DNA of 64,000 nucleotides from Oxalicibacterium solurbis (GCF_014635845.1 NZ_BMDP01000002.1:682001-746000), one strand, 5' to 3'; shown: positions 9,988-24,771, counted from the first letter of the stretch. A program made the numbers and translations. The notes: a model not told the origin generated them from the sequence alone.

Positions 9988-12900
9988 GTGCGTTTAACTT
10001 CCATTAAATTATCGGGTTTCAAATCCTTCGTCGATCCGACGAACTTCCAGGTGCCGGGGCAACTGGTGGGTGTGGTCGGCCCCAACGGCTGCGGCAAGTC
10101 CAACATCATCGATGCCGTGCGCTGGGTGCTCGGCGAATCCAAGGCGTCCGAACTGCGCGGCGAATCGATGCAGGACGTGATCTTCAACGGCACCACCAAC
10201 CGTAAACCGGCCGGCCGTTCCTCCGTCGAACTGGTGTTCGACAACGGCGAGGGCAAGGCTTCGGGACAATGGAGCCAGTACGCCGAAATCGCCGTCAAGC
10301 GCACGCTGACGCGCGACGGCACCTCGACCTACTACATCAACAACCAGGCGGTGCGCCGCCGCGATATCCAGGACATCTTCCTCGGTACCGGCCTCGGTCC
10401 GCGCGCCTACGCGATCATCGGCCAGGGCATGATCTCGCGCATCATCGAGGCGCGTCCGGAAGAGCTGCGCATCTTCCTGGAAGAAGCCGCCGGCGTATCG
10501 AAGTACAAGGAACGCCGCCGCGAAACGGCAAATCGCCTGCAGGACACACGCGAGAACTTGTTGCGCGTCGAGGACATCCTGCGCGAACTGAACGCGAATC
10601 TGGAAAAGCTCGAAGGCCAGGCTGCCGTTGCGCAGAAATACCATGCGCTGCAGTCCGAGCAAGACGAGAAGCAGAAGCTGCTGTGGCTGCTGCGCAAGAA
10701 CGAGGCGAAAAACGAGCAGGAAAAATTCTTCCGCGACATCGAGAAAGCGCAGATCGAACTGGAAGAACAGACTGCCAAGCTGCGCCATGTCGAAACCGAG
10801 CTTGAACACATGCGTCAGACGCACTATGCGGCCGGCGATCGCATGCATCAGGCGCAAGGCCATCTGTACCAGACCAATTCCGAAATCGGCAGCCTGGAAG
10901 CGCAGATCAAGTTCGTCATCGAATCGCGCGCACGCCTGCAGTCGCAACTCAACTCGCTGACGGCACAGCGCGACCAGTGGCAGCGCCAGGGGTCGCAGTA
11001 TCAGGAAGATCTGGCCGAAGCCGAAATGCATCTGGAAGAGCAGACGATGCGCGTCGAGCAGGCGCAGGAAATCGCGCAGCGCGAAAGCGACGGCATTCCG
11101 GCGATGGAACAGGCCTGGCGCGAGGCGCAACTGAAGAGCACCGAGTCGCGCGGTCGCATCATGCAGGCACAACAGCAGATCGAGCTGGAATCGGCGCATC
11201 AGCGCAATGCTTCCGGCATCCTGACGAATCTGGCGGCACGCCGCGATCGCTTGACGCAGGAGCAGCATGGCTTGAATGCGCCGGATACCACGCACCTGTC
11301 CAATTTGAAATTGCAGCTCGAAGAAAAGCAGGCGACGCTGGAAGAAGCGACGATACAGCTCGAAGAGGCGCAGGAGCAGCTGCCGCGGATGGAAGAAGAG
11401 CGCCGCACCGCGCAGCAGCAGGTCAATACCGAAACCGCCAACAACGCGCAACTGGAAGCGCGCCTCGCCGCACTGAAGCAACTACAGGAAAACGTGCAGA
11501 CGCAGGGCAAGGTGCAGCCGTGGCTGCAGAAGCATGAATTGGGCGAACTGCCGCGCCTGTGGCAGAAGCTGCATATCGATCAGGGCTGGGAAACCGCGCT
11601 GGAATCGGTGCTGCGCGAGCGCACGTCGGCGCTGGAAGTGTCGAACCTGGATTGGGCGAAAGCCTTCTTCAACGACGCGCCGCCAGCCAAGCTGGCGCTG
11701 TTCACGCCTAACGCTGTCGCCGGCGAGGCGAGCGAGCCGGTTGCGGGGCTGAAACCTTTCCTGAACCTGTTGCAGTTGAACGATCCGGGCCTGCGCGCCT
11801 TGATGCAGGACTGGCTGCACAACGTCTATATCGCCGACGATGTCGCGGCTGCTTTCGTCGATCGCAGCAAGCTGCCGAACGGCGGTTGTTTCGTCACGAA
11901 ACAAGGCCATGTGATCGGCAAGTCCAGCGTGCGTTTCTACGCATCCGATTCCGAGCAGGACGGCATGCTGGCGCGCCAGCAGGAAATCGAAAACATCACC
12001 AAGCAGTTGCGCGCGCAGCAGATGCTGGCCGACGAGGCGAAATCGCGCTTCGTGCGTTCGGAAGCGGCGCTGACGCAGGCGACGCAACGCTTGCAGGAAA
12101 TCCGCCAGCGCGTGAATACGCTGACGCAATCCGTGCACGGGCTGCAGATCGATGTGATGAAACTGTCGGAAGTGCAGGAACGCTTCAACCAGCGCAGCAC
12201 GCAGATCGCTACCGATCTGGAAGAGATCGCCGCGCAGGAAGCCGAACAGCAGCAGATCAAGGCCGAGTCCGAGGCGAAGTTCGAGCAGCTGGATGCCGAA
12301 CTGGCCGAGCTGCAGCAGACGCACGAAGAAGGCCAGACCGATTATCTGGCGAAGGAACAGCAGTTGAACGATGCGCGCCAGAAAGTGCGCGAACTCGAAC
12401 GCGCAGCGCAGGAAGCGGAATTCGCCGAGAAATCGCAGCGCAACAAGATCGAGGAACTCAAGCGCAGCATCGCCACTGCGCTGGAGCAGGCCGCACAACT
12501 GTTCGCCAACATGCAGCAGGGGTCTCTGGAACTGGAAAGCCTGGACGATCAGGCTGCGCAGGCCGGCTTGCAGGCATTGCTGGAAAAGCGCAGCGAACAG
12601 GAACGCGCATTGGCTGACGCACGCCACGAGCTGGATCAATTAACGCAGCAATTGCGCACGCACGACGAATCGCGCATGCAAGCCGAACGCAGCCTGCAGC
12701 CGATCCGCGACCGCATCACCGAACTGCAGCTGAAGGAACAGGCTGCGCGCCTGAACCAGGAGCAGTACGCACAGCAACTGGCCGAAGCGCAGGCCGACGA
12801 AGCCGTATTGGCCGAAAAGCTGAACGACGACATGCGTCCTTCATATCTGCAGGGCGAAGTCACGCGCCTGACGAATGCGATTGCCGGCCTCGGCGCCGTT

Positions 12901-13509
12901 AACCTTGCTGCGCTGGACGAACTGGCTGCCGCATCGGAGCGCAAGAACTTCCTCGACGCGCAGAACGCCGACCTGACCGAAGCGATCACCACGCTGGAAG
13001 ACGCGATCGCCAAGATCGACAAGGAAACACGCGATCTGCTGCAGGACACCTTCGACAAGGTCAACAAGCACTTTGGCGAACTGTTCCCGATCCTGTTCGG
13101 CGGTGGCCAGGCCAAGCTGATCATGACCGGCGAAGAGATTCTGGATTCCGGCGTGCAGGTGATGGCGCAGCCGCCGGGCAAGAAGAACGCGACCATCCAT
13201 CTGCTGTCCGGCGGCGAGAAGGCACTGACGGCGACCGCGCTGGTGTTCTCGATGTTCCAGCTGAATCCGGCGCCGTTCTGCCTGCTGGACGAGGTCGATG
13301 CGCCGCTGGACGACGCCAACACCGAACGCTTCTGCAACATGGTCAAGCGCATGTCGTCGCACACGCAGTTCCTCTTCATCTCGCACAACAAGATCGCGAT
13401 GGAGATGGCGCAGCAGCTGATCGGCGTGACGATGCAGGAGCAGGGCGTGTCGCGTATCGTCGCCGTCGACATGGAATCGGCGGCGAACTTCGCGTCGGAA
13501 GCGGCATAA
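9988..13509 (+). CDS. smc: Chromosome segregation protein SMC
   Basis: SMC is the long ATPase of the bacterial condensin that organises and separates chromosomes together with ScpA and ScpB. The 1173-residue protein has the full architecture: N-terminal Walker A GPNGCGKS at 31-38, a first coiled coil from about 165 to 500, a hinge at about 510-660, a second coiled coil, and the C-terminal head with LSGGEKALTA near 1073-1082 and Walker B (FCLLDEVDAPLD) near 1097. Very high Gln, Glu and Ala content marks the coiled coils. Translation starts at a GTG. The scp genes are not in this window; zipA and ligA follow, a common arrangement in this group. Confidence 0.97.
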   Translation: MRLTSIKLSGFKSFVDPTNFQVPGQLVGVVGPNGCGKSNIIDAVRWVLGESKASELRGESMQDVIFNGTTNRKPAGRSSVELVFDNGEGKASGQWSQYAEIAVKRTLTRDGTSTYYINNQAVRRRDIQDIFLGTGLGPRAYAIIGQGMISRIIEARPEELRIFLEEAAGVSKYKERRRETANRLQDTRENLLRVEDILRELNANLEKLEGQAAVAQKYHALQSEQDEKQKLLWLLRKNEAKNEQEKFFRDIEKAQIELEEQTAKLRHVETELEHMRQTHYAAGDRMHQAQGHLYQTNSEIGSLEAQIKFVIESRARLQSQLNSLTAQRDQWQRQGSQYQEDLAEAEMHLEEQTMRVEQAQEIAQRESDGIPAMEQAWREAQLKSTESRGRIMQAQQQIELESAHQRNASGILTNLAARRDRLTQEQHGLNAPDTTHLSNLKLQLEEKQATLEEATIQLEEAQEQLPRMEEERRTAQQQVNTETANNAQLEARLAALKQLQENVQTQGKVQPWLQKHELGELPRLWQKLHIDQGWETALESVLRERTSALEVSNLDWAKAFFNDAPPAKLALFTPNAVAGEASEPVAGLKPFLNLLQLNDPGLRALMQDWLHNVYIADDVAAAFVDRSKLPNGGCFVTKQGHVIGKSSVRFYASDSEQDGMLARQQEIENITKQLRAQQMLADEAKSRFVRSEAALTQATQRLQEIRQRVNTLTQSVHGLQIDVMKLSEVQERFNQRSTQIATDLEEIAAQEAEQQQIKAESEAKFEQLDAELAELQQTHEEGQTDYLAKEQQLNDARQKVRELERAAQEAEFAEKSQRNKIEELKRSIATALEQAAQLFANMQQGSLELESLDDQAAQAGLQALLEKRSEQERALADARHELDQLTQQLRTHDESRMQAERSLQPIRDRITELQLKEQAARLNQEQYAQQLAEAQADEAVLAEKLNDDMRPSYLQGEVTRLTNAIAGLGAVNLAALDELAAASERKNFLDAQNADLTEAITTLEDAIAKIDKETRDLLQDTFDKVNKHFGELFPILFGGGQAKLIMTGEEILDSGVQVMAQPPGKKNATIHLLSGGEKALTATALVFSMFQLNPAPFCLLDEVDAPLDDANTERFCNMVKRMSSHTQFLFISHNKIAMEMAQQLIGVTMQEQGVSRIVAVDMESAANFASEAA

Positions 13510-13862
13510 GTTGCAGTCGGGAACGAATGGAAGCCTGGCACCTGGCTATGCGTTGACCGGGCGATTTCCTGCCGTTTTTCAACGTCGAACGAAGGCGCGC
13601 AATGTCCGGTGCGCCTGCTTTTCCGGCAGGTATGCCAGCTTGACAGAAATTCTTTGCAGCACGTACCCTAGACAGGCCGCTAGACATGGCACCAAGCGGG
13701 TTGCCGCGCCGTCGATGGCTTGTGCCGAATCGGCTATTGGAACCCGTCGAACCCTTGGATTTATATGAGTCAATCCGATTTTTCTTCTTCATTCCAGCTT
13801 CGCGCATGTGTTGCGATGCCGCCCTCATCTTCTCGACAACTCATTGAAACGGCCGGTGCAGC
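13510..13862. other. 353-bp interval between smc and zipA with nested inverted repeats
   Basis: No convincing gene. CCTGCCG (13568-13574) pairs with CGGCAGG (13624-13630); inside this, AGGCGC (13593-13598) pairs with GCGCCT (13611-13616), followed by GCTTTT, which could act as a weak smc terminator. Further on, TTGGAA (13737-13742) and TTATAT (13761-13766), 18 bases apart, could be a modest zipA promoter. An 85-codon open frame at 13511-13768 has no family character. Confidence 0.45.
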
Positions 13863-17941
<4,079 letters not shown>

Positions 17942-17945
<4 letters not shown>

Positions 17946-18478
17946 GCGTCCGTCCCATCCTGAAGATGGGCGATCCGCGTTTGCTGCGCGTCGCCGAACC
18001 GGTGAAGGCGTTCGATACGCCGGAACTGCATGCCTTGATCGCCGACATGTTCGACACGATGCATGCAGCCAATGGCGCCGGCCTGGCCGCACCGCAGATC
18101 GGCGTGAACCTGCGCGTCGTCATCTACGGCTTCAAGCAGAACACACGCTATCCCGAAGCGCCGCCGGTGCCGGAAACGGTGCTGATCAATCCGGTGCTGC
18201 GTCCATTGTCGGCGGAACGCGAGGAAGGCTGGGAAGGCTGCCTGTCGGTACCCGGCATGCGTGGCGTGGTGCCGCGTTTCGCGGGCATGCATTACGAGGG
18301 ATTCGATCAGTACGGCAACAAGATCAGCCGCGACGCAGATGGTTTTCATGCGCGCGTCGTGCAACATGAGTGCGATCATCTGGACGGCATTCTGTATCCG
18401 ATGCGCATCGAGGATTTCTCGCAGTTCGGCTTTACCGAAATCCTGTTTCCCGAACTCGATCCGAACGACGACGACTGA
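17942..18478 (+). CDS. def: Peptide deformylase
   Basis: Removes the formyl group from the N-terminal methionine of new proteins. All three motifs are intact in this 178-residue protein: GAGLAAPQ at 45-52, EGCLSVPG with metal-binding C100, and HECDHLDG with H142, catalytic E143 and H146. The C-terminus is short, and a [14 protein letters not shown] tail ends the protein. It is not beside fmt, as def often is; it follows galU with a four-base overlap, so it may be a second deformylase of the genome. Confidence 0.95.
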
Positions 18479-18505
18479 ACAGGATTTTGCCGAAGCACGC
18501 TTCGT

Positions 18506-19252
18506 TCAGAAGCTTTCGTCTTCGCGCAGATAGCGCCACTGGCCGGCTGGCAGATCGCCAAGCTTGACGCGGCCGATGCGTACCCGTTTCAATCCCAGCA
18601 CTTTCAGACCGACGATATCGCACATGCGGCGAATCTGGCGTTTCTTTCCCTCCCGCAGTATGAAGCGCAACTGGTCGTCGTTCTGCCACGATACCTTCGC
18701 CGGCAGCAGCTTGCGTCCGTCCAGTGTCAGGCCGTGATTCAGCCGCTGCAAGTCGGCGTCCGGCAGGCGGCCCGGCTTCGTGTACTGCACACGCACCAGA
18801 TATTCCTTTTCGATCGATGTGTCCTCGCCGATCAGTTGCTTGGCGATGCGGCCGTCCTGCGTCAGCACCAGCAGGCCGACGGAATCGATGTCGAGGCGGC
18901 CGGCAGGAACCAGGCTGCGCAGTTGTGTCGGATGGAATTGTGTCGGCGTCTTGTCTTCCTTCCAGCGCGCTTCAGGCTTGACCAGTGCGACGGCCGGCTT
19001 GTAGCCATCCTCGGCCTGGCCGCTGACGTAGCCGACCGGCTTGTTGATCAGGATCGTCACGCGTTTCGATTGCTCGGCGGCGGCTTGGCGTTCGATGGTG
19101 ATTTTCTGCGTCGGCAGGATCTTGGTGCCGAGTTCGGAGACGACCTTGCCGTCGACGCGTACCCAGCCGCGTGCGATCCATTCGTCGGCCTCGCGGCGCG
19201 AACAAAGGCCGAGTTCGGACATGCGTTTGGAAAGGCGGAGCGGTTCAGTCAT
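18506..19252 (-). CDS. rRNA pseudouridine synthase, RsuA/RluF family
   Basis: The protein converts a uridine of rRNA to pseudouridine. An N-terminal S4 RNA-binding domain (LSKRMSELGLCSRREADEWI) is followed by the catalytic domain with nucleophile D121 in GRLDIDS and the late motif GKKRQIRRMCDIVG. The LINKPVGYVSG segment and the overall order are closest to RluF, which acts on U2604 of 23S rRNA, but between that segment and the catalytic motif it has an insertion containing ARWKEDKTPTQFHPTQL that is longer than usual. Target site therefore uncertain. Start chosen at 19252 (MTEPLRLSKR); it follows glnD by 63 bases. Confidence 0.85.
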   Translation of the reverse strand: MTEPLRLSKRMSELGLCSRREADEWIARGWVRVDGKVVSELGTKILPTQKITIERQAAAEQSKRVTILINKPVGYVSGQAEDGYKPAVALVKPEARWKEDKTPTQFHPTQLRSLVPAGRLDIDSVGLLVLTQDGRIAKQLIGEDTSIEKEYLVRVQYTKPGRLPDADLQRLNHGLTLDGRKLLPAKVSWQNDDQLRFILREGKKRQIRRMCDIVGLKVLGLKRVRIGRVKLGDLPAGQWRYLREDESF

Positions 19253-19315
19253 GGCGTTACAAAGAAATGAAAGCGGCTGCACGGTTACAGTGCACCACGG
19301 TTGAGATTGACGGCA

Positions 19316-21868
19316 TCAGATACGCAGTGCGTCGAGCAGATCGCTCTCCAGCTGGATCTGGTTGCGCAGATTGTTCAGCATGGGGCCGTCGACGAGAAAG
19401 ACGTCTTCCACGCGCTCGCCCAGCGTCATTACTTTGGCGGTGTGCAGGTTGACCTTGTACTTCGCCAGCACATTGGCGATCGAATACAGCAGGCCGTTGC
19501 GGTCGTTGGCGGAAACAGTCAGCAGATAGTACTGGCCGCGTTCATCCGGGCGCAGGTCGACGGTCGGTGTCGCAGGGAAGGTACGGCACAGGCGAGACAG
19601 GCGGCCCTTGCTCGGTGCCGGCAATGCTGTCGGCTGCCTCAGCAGTTCGGCCAGCTCGTGTTCGATCAGGCTGATCAGGTCGCGATAGCTGGCGGCGAAG
19701 GCCGGTTCGGTGATCAGGAAGGTGTCGAGCGCGTAGCCATGCTTGGTCGTGTGAATTTTGGCATCCAGGATGCTGAAATTCTTGCGATCGAAATAGCTGC
19801 AGATGCGCGCGAACAGATCGGAGCGGTCCTTGACGTAGACGGCGACCTGCAAGCCTTCGCCGATCGGCGCCAGCCGGCATTTGACGACCGGCGTGTCACT
19901 GTTGATCTTGTCGTAGAGCACACGCGTCTGCCAGGCAATGTCGTTGGCGTCGTGCCGCAGGAAGTAGACGACGTCGAGCTGTTCCCACAGCTTCTGGTGT
20001 GCGTTTTCCGGCAGGGTAAACAGGCGCAGTGTCTTCAGCGCTTCTTCCTGACGGTTCTTCAGTTCCCGTTCGGCCGACGGCGCTTCGCCGCCGAGCACGC
20101 GCAGCGTCATGTTGTACAGGTCTTCCAGCAACTTGCCTTTCCACGCATTCCAGACCTTCGGGCTGGTGCCGCGGATGTCGGCCACCGTCAGCAGGTAGAG
20201 CGCGGTCAGATGGCGTTCGTCGCCGACGGTTTGCGCGAAATGGGCGATCACGTCGGGATCGGACAGGTCTTGCTTCTGTGCGACCTGCGACATCGTCAGA
20301 TGCTGTTCGACGAGGAAGACGACGAGTTCGCTTTCTTCTTCCGTTAAACCGTGATCGACGCAGAAGTCGCGCGCATCCTCCATGCCGAGCACCGAGTGGT
20401 CGCCGCCGCGGCCCTTGGCGATGTCGTGGAACAGCGCGGCAATGTACAGCAGCCATGGCTTGTTGAAGTTGGCGGCGAGCTGGCTGCAGAACGGGTATTC
20501 GTGCGCATGTTCGCTCAGCATGAAGCGGCGCACATTGCGCACGACCATCATGATGTGCTGGTCTACCGTGTAGACGTGGAACAGGTCGTGCTGCATCTGG
20601 CCGACGATGCGGCGGAAGTTCGGCAGGTAGCGGCCGAGAATGCTGGTCTGGTTCATCCGGCGCAACGCATGCGTGATGCCTTGCGGTGCCTTCAGGATAT
20701 CCATGAACAGCTTGCGGTTCTTCGGATCGCGGCGGAAGTTGTTGTCGATCTGGAAGCGCGAGTGCCACAGCGCGCGCAGCGTGCGTGCGGTCATGCCTTT
20801 CAGTTCCGGATGCAGCGACAGCAGCAGGAAGACTTCCAGCATCGCCGACGGCGTGGTCTGGAAGGTATCGTCGTCGGCGATGTCGATGAAGCCGTTGACT
20901 TCGTTGAAGCGTGCATTGATGGCGACCGGCGAGGTCATCTGCGGGAACAGTTGCGCCTCGATGTTCTGCAGCAGGATCGCGTTCAGCTGCGTGACTGCCT
21001 TGGCGGCGCGATAGTAGCGCTGCATCAGGTATTCGCTGGCGCGGCGTGTCGGCGAATTCTTGAAGCCGATCGATTCGGCGATGGCGGTCTGAACGTCGAA
21101 GACGAGACGGTCTTCGTGCCGGTTCGTGATGATGTGCAGACGGATGCGCACATCCTTCAATGCGCGTTCATTCTGCTTGAGCTGGCGTGCCTCGGTATCG
21201 GTGATCAGGCCGCGTTCGGCCAGCTTGCGCCACGAATCGCCGAGTTGCGCTGCCTTGGCGACCCACAGAATCACTTGCAGGTCGCGCAGGCCACCGGGGC
21301 TTTCCTTGCAGTTTGGTTCCAGGCTGTAGGGCGTGTCTTCGTATTTGGCGTGGCGCTGGCGCAGTTCCAGTGTCTTATCCTGGAAGAAGGCTTGCGGGTC
21401 CATGGCGACATCGCAACGTTCCTTCAGCAGGCGGAACTGCTCGGCATTGCCGGTGATCAGCCGCGCTTCGAGCAGGCTGGTCTGCACGGTGATGTCGGCG
21501 GCGGCTTCGGACAGGCATTCGTCGATGGTGCGGATGCTGTGGCCGATTTCGAGGCCGATATCCCAGAACAGTTGCACCAGTTCTTCCAGCCGGCCTTGCA
21601 GCGCGCTGTCCGGCGCTTCCTGCAGCAGGATCAGCACGTCGACGTCGGAATGCGGGAACAGTTCGCCGCGACCGTAGCCGCCGACGGCGATCAGTGTCGC
21701 GCTCGGCGGCAGTCCGAATGTCTTCCATGCCTCGATCAGTGCGGCATCGACATTGTCCTTCAGTCGTGTCAGCAGCACTTCCACCTTGCCGTGTGCCAGG
21801 AAGGTATCGATGGCGATCTGGCGTTCTGCCTTGAGCTGTTCCTTCAGGGCGACGGCAAGCGTGGGCAT
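19316..21868 (-). CDS. glnD: Bifunctional [protein-PII] uridylyltransferase/uridylyl-removing enzyme
   Basis: GlnD senses glutamine and adds or removes UMP on PII proteins, the top of the nitrogen control cascade. The 850-residue protein has the nucleotidyltransferase motif [17 protein letters not shown] with metal-binding aspartates at 75 and 77, a central HD domain for uridylyl removal ([14 protein letters not shown]) and two C-terminal ACT domains for glutamine sensing ([19 protein letters not shown] and [19 protein letters not shown]). The ATG at 21868 lies eight bases after the map stop; the open frame extends further into map but that is not family sequence. Confidence 0.95.
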   Translation of the reverse strand: MPTLAVALKEQLKAERQIAIDTFLAHGKVEVLLTRLKDNVDAALIEAWKTFGLPPSATLIAVGGYGRGELFPHSDVDVLILLQEAPDSALQGRLEELVQLFWDIGLEIGHSIRTIDECLSEAAADITVQTSLLEARLITGNAEQFRLLKERCDVAMDPQAFFQDKTLELRQRHAKYEDTPYSLEPNCKESPGGLRDLQVILWVAKAAQLGDSWRKLAERGLITDTEARQLKQNERALKDVRIRLHIITNRHEDRLVFDVQTAIAESIGFKNSPTRRASEYLMQRYYRAAKAVTQLNAILLQNIEAQLFPQMTSPVAINARFNEVNGFIDIADDDTFQTTPSAMLEVFLLLSLHPELKGMTARTLRALWHSRFQIDNNFRRDPKNRKLFMDILKAPQGITHALRRMNQTSILGRYLPNFRRIVGQMQHDLFHVYTVDQHIMMVVRNVRRFMLSEHAHEYPFCSQLAANFNKPWLLYIAALFHDIAKGRGGDHSVLGMEDARDFCVDHGLTEEESELVVFLVEQHLTMSQVAQKQDLSDPDVIAHFAQTVGDERHLTALYLLTVADIRGTSPKVWNAWKGKLLEDLYNMTLRVLGGEAPSAERELKNRQEEALKTLRLFTLPENAHQKLWEQLDVVYFLRHDANDIAWQTRVLYDKINSDTPVVKCRLAPIGEGLQVAVYVKDRSDLFARICSYFDRKNFSILDAKIHTTKHGYALDTFLITEPAFAASYRDLISLIEHELAELLRQPTALPAPSKGRLSRLCRTFPATPTVDLRPDERGQYYLLTVSANDRNGLLYSIANVLAKYKVNLHTAKVMTLGERVEDVFLVDGPMLNNLRNQIQLESDLLDALRI

Positions 21869-21876
21869 GGCGAATA

Positions 21877-22710
21877 TCAGGCGCTGACGGGTTGGGGTGT
21901 GGCTCCGGACGTGATGAAGGCGGGCGGCGGCGGGCTGCCGGCCGAGCGCGTCAGCACCTCGTAGCCCGTTTCGGTGACCAGCACTGTGTGTTCCCATTGC
22001 GCCGACAGGCTGCGATCCTTGGTCTTGATGGTCCAGCCGTCGTTCATTTCGCGGATTTCGCGGCGGCCTGCGTTGATCATCGGCTCGACCGTGAAAATCA
22101 TGCCCGGCGCCAGTTTTTCCAGCGTGCCCGGGCGACCGTAATGCAGCACTTGCGGTTCTTCATGAAAAATCTTGCCGATGCCGTGGCCGCAGAATTCGCG
22201 CACCACGCTGTAGCCGGCCTTTTCCGCATGCTGCTGGATGATGAAGCCGATGTCGCCCAGATGTGCGCCCGGCTTGATCTTGGAAATACCCAGCCACATG
22301 CACTCGTAGGTGACGTCGGTCAGACGGCGCGCCAGGATGGATGGCTCGCCGATGAAGAACATGCGGCTGGTGTCGCCGTGGTAGCCGTCCTTGATGACGG
22401 TGACGTCGATGTTCAGCACATCGCCGTTCTTCAGGACCTTGTCGCCTGGGATGCCGTGGCAGATCACGTCGTTGACCGAGGTGCAGACCGCTTTCGGGAA
22501 CGGCGTGTAGCCCGGCGGGCAGTAGTTCAGCGGCGCGGGAACCGTGCCTTGCACGTTGACCATGTATTCGTGGCACAGGCGATCGAGTTCGCCGGTCGTC
22601 ACGCCGGGCTTGACGAACGGCGTGATGTAATCGAGGACTTCGGAGCCGAGGCGGCCGGCGATACGCATGCCGGCGATGTCTTCGGTTGTCTTGATGGAAA
22701 TATTGCCCAT
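21877..22710 (-). CDS. map: Type I methionine aminopeptidase
   Basis: Removes the initiator methionine after deformylation. The 277-residue protein has the pita-bread fold motifs: NDVICHGIP, the metal ligands in [16 protein letters not shown] (two Asp), [12 protein letters not shown] (His), TVEPMIN (Glu) and the final Glu in WEHTVLVTE. About 20 residues after VLTRSAG form a Pro/Ala-rich tail ([11 protein letters not shown]) beyond the usual end. It is divergent from rpsB, the classical arrangement, and leads an operon with glnD. Confidence 0.95.
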   Translation of the reverse strand: MGNISIKTTEDIAGMRIAGRLGSEVLDYITPFVKPGVTTGELDRLCHEYMVNVQGTVPAPLNYCPPGYTPFPKAVCTSVNDVICHGIPGDKVLKNGDVLNIDVTVIKDGYHGDTSRMFFIGEPSILARRLTDVTYECMWLGISKIKPGAHLGDIGFIIQQHAEKAGYSVVREFCGHGIGKIFHEEPQVLHYGRPGTLEKLAPGMIFTVEPMINAGRREIREMNDGWTIKTKDRSLSAQWEHTVLVTETGYEVLTRSAGSPPPPAFITSGATPQPVSA

Positions 22711-22772
22711 AAGGAAACTGAAAATTGCCGCAAAAATTTGCTTTGATACGGCAGGGTGGATCGTGAGGGAAG

Positions 22773-22778
22773 ATTATA
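22773..22778 (-). promoter_or_regulatory. -10 box upstream of map
   Basis: A perfect TATAAT on the minus strand lies 62 bases before the map ATG. No strong -35 box is seen at the expected distance. It is back to back with the rpsB promoter. Confidence 0.45.
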
Positions 22779-22818
22779 GACGAGCAGGCGATTGTTCGCC
22801 GGGAAAGTCGCGTAAAGC

Positions 22819-22848
22819 TTGAAACGGGAGCCAGATTCGAGGTAGAAT
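22819..22848 (+). promoter_or_regulatory. Sigma-70-type promoter for rpsB
   Basis: TTGAAA (22819-22824) and TAGAAT (22843-22848) are 18 bases apart. Transcription would begin near 22855 and leave a leader of about 150 bases before rpsB, which contains three TTTGTAA heptamers (22882, 22895, 22907). Such a leader is where S2 could control its own synthesis. Confidence 0.6.
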
Positions 22849-23004
22849 CACGGGCTTGCCTGAATTGTCATTCGGGTGAGTTTTGTAAATTTTGTTTGTA
22901 ATCGAGTTTGTAAATCGCGAATCCGCTCGACAAGGGTGCCTCGTTTTCCGCCAGACGGCAGCGAGGTGACCGATCGGATTCCAGACCCAACCCTGGAGAA
23001 AAAC

Positions 23005-23751
23005 ATGTCCGTAACCATGCGTGAAATGCTGGAAGCCGGTGTCCATTTCGGCCACCAAACCCGCTTCTGGAACCCAAAGATGGCCCCGTATATCTTCGGC
23101 CATCGCAACAAGATTCATATCGTCAACCTGGAAAAGACCCTGGGCATGTACCAGGAGGCGATGAAGTACATCCGCCAATTGTCGTCCAATCGCGGCACCA
23201 TCCTGATGGTGGGCACCAAGCGCCAGGCACGCGACATCGTCGCAGCCGAAGCGCAGCGCGCCGGTATGCCGTACGTCGACCAGCGCTGGCTGGGCGGCAT
23301 GCTGACCAACTTCAAGACGATCAAGACTTCGATCAAGCGTCTGAAAGACATGGAAGCTGCCAGCGAAGATGGTTCCCTGGCCAAGATGAGCAAGAAGGAA
23401 GCGCTGATGTACGAGCGCGAGAAGACCAAGCTGGAAAAATCCATCGGTGGCATCAAGGATATGGGTGGCATTCCTGACGCGATCTTCGTCATCGACGTCG
23501 GCTACCACAAAGGTACGATCACCGAAGCCGCCAAGCTGGGCATTCCGGTCATCGGCGTGGTCGATACCAACCATTCGCCGGACGGCGTGACCTACGTGAT
23601 CCCGGGCAACGACGATTCGTCGAAAGCCATCACGTTGTACGCACGCGGCGTTGCCGATGCGATCCTCGAAGGCCGCGCCAACGCGACCAACGATCTGGTC
23701 GAATCGATCAAGGGCGGCGACGAGTTCGTCGAGGTCGAAGAGCAGGCGTAA
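23005..23751 (+). CDS. rpsB: 30S ribosomal protein S2
   Basis: The 248-residue protein uS2 joins the head-body junction of the small subunit. Family hallmarks: [20 protein letters not shown] at the start, [16 protein letters not shown], the [14 protein letters not shown] segment and [11 protein letters not shown]. The ATG at 23005 is preceded by GGAG at eight bases; the frame is open upstream, but no family sequence lies there. It is first in the rpsB-tsf-pyrH-frr block; a clear terminator separates it from tsf. Confidence 0.98.
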   Translation: MSVTMREMLEAGVHFGHQTRFWNPKMAPYIFGHRNKIHIVNLEKTLGMYQEAMKYIRQLSSNRGTILMVGTKRQARDIVAAEAQRAGMPYVDQRWLGGMLTNFKTIKTSIKRLKDMEAASEDGSLAKMSKKEALMYEREKTKLEKSIGGIKDMGGIPDAIFVIDVGYHKGTITEAAKLGIPVIGVVDTNHSPDGVTYVIPGNDDSSKAITLYARGVADAILEGRANATNDLVESIKGGDEFVEVEEQA

Positions 23752-23788
23752 TCCCTGTCTCTCTGATGGTTTGCGCGTCAGAACAAGG

Positions 23789-23819
23789 AAAGGGGCAACA
23801 GCGGTTCGCCCCTTTTTTT
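23789..23819 (+). terminator. Rho-independent terminator between rpsB and tsf
   Basis: GGGGC (23792-23796) pairs with GCCCC (23808-23812), extended by AAA/TTT, followed by seven T. It lies 40 bases after the rpsB stop, so tsf is transcribed by read-through or from its own promoter. Confidence 0.8.
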
Positions 23820-23885
23820 CGAGCGCATGTTGAACATATTCGTATCGAGGGCGTCTGAGGGACGTCCGCAAGTTAGGAGATTGTA

Positions 23886-24767
23886 ATGGCAGCTATTACT
23901 GCAGCAATGGTAGGCGAACTGCGCGCACGCACGGACGCGCCGATGATGGAATGCAAAAAGGCGCTGACGGAGGCTGACGGCGACATGGAACGCGCGGAAG
24001 AGATCCTGCGCGTCAAATTGGGCAGCAAGGCATCGAAAGCCGCCTCCCGCGTTACCGCCGAAGGCGTGATCGCTACCTACGTGACCGGCAATGTCGGCGC
24101 CATGGTGGAAGTCAACTGCGAAACCGACTTCGTGACCAAGAATGACGATTTTCTGGCGTTCGCCAACGCACTGGCTAAGGCTGTCGCCGAAGCAAATCCT
24201 GCGGATGTGGCAGCCTTGGGTGATGTCAAGGTAGGTGACAAATCGGCTGAAGAGACCCGTACCGAACTGATCGGCCGTATCGGCGAAAACATGTCGATCC
24301 GCCGTTTCGCACGCTTTGAAACCACCGGCAAGCTGGCTTCCTACCTGCACGGTTCGCGTATCGGCGTCATCGTCGATTTCGACGGCGCGGAAGAGCAGGT
24401 TGGCAAGGATGTCGCGATGCATATCGCTGCGATGAAACCGGTTTCGCTGGCTGCCAGCGATGTGCCGGCCGATCTGATCGCCAAGGAGCGTTCGGTTGCC
24501 GAGCAGAAGGCTGCCGAATCCGGCAAGCCGGCTGACATCGTCACCAAGATGGTCGAAGGTTCGGTTCAGAAATATCTGAAAGAAGTTTCGCTGCTGAACC
24601 AGCCGTTCGTGAAGAACGACAAGCAGACTGTCGAACAGATGTTGAAAGAAACGAAGACGGCCGTGAAATCGTTCAAGATGTTCGTCGTCGGCGAAGGCAT
24701 CGAGAAGAAACAGGACGACTTTGCTGCAGAGGTCGCGGCGCAGGTTGCCGCTGCAAAGCAGGCGTAA
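23886..24767 (+). CDS. tsf: Elongation factor Ts
   Basis: EF-Ts is the nucleotide exchange factor of EF-Tu. The 293-residue protein has the N-terminal UBA-like region ([20 protein letters not shown]), the core with [12 protein letters not shown], and the C-terminal part with [23 protein letters not shown] stands seven bases before the ATG (TTAGGAGATTGTA). It lies between two Rho-independent terminators, one before and one directly after, so its mRNA can be discrete. Confidence 0.98.
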   Translation: MAAITAAMVGELRARTDAPMMECKKALTEADGDMERAEEILRVKLGSKASKAASRVTAEGVIATYVTGNVGAMVEVNCETDFVTKNDDFLAFANALAKAVAEANPADVAALGDVKVGDKSAEETRTELIGRIGENMSIRRFARFETTGKLASYLHGSRIGVIVDFDGAEEQVGKDVAMHIAAMKPVSLAASDVPADLIAKERSVAEQKAAESGKPADIVTKMVEGSVQKYLKEVSLLNQPFVKNDKQTVEQMLKETKTAVKSFKMFVVGEGIEKKQDDFAAEVAAQVAAAKQA

Positions 24768-24771
24768 GCAG

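Noticed and set aside
10009-11481. 490-codon minus-strand open frame
   Set aside because: Antisense to the SMC head and coiled coil; leucine- and phenylalanine-rich only because the sense strand codes Glu, Lys and Gln.
13511-13768. 85-codon plus-strand frame after smc
   Set aside because: No ribosome binding site, no domain character, and it covers the inverted repeats of the interval.
20351-21964. 537-codon plus-strand open frame
   Set aside because: Antisense to glnD, with no recognisable domain; explained by GC-biased codons of the true gene.
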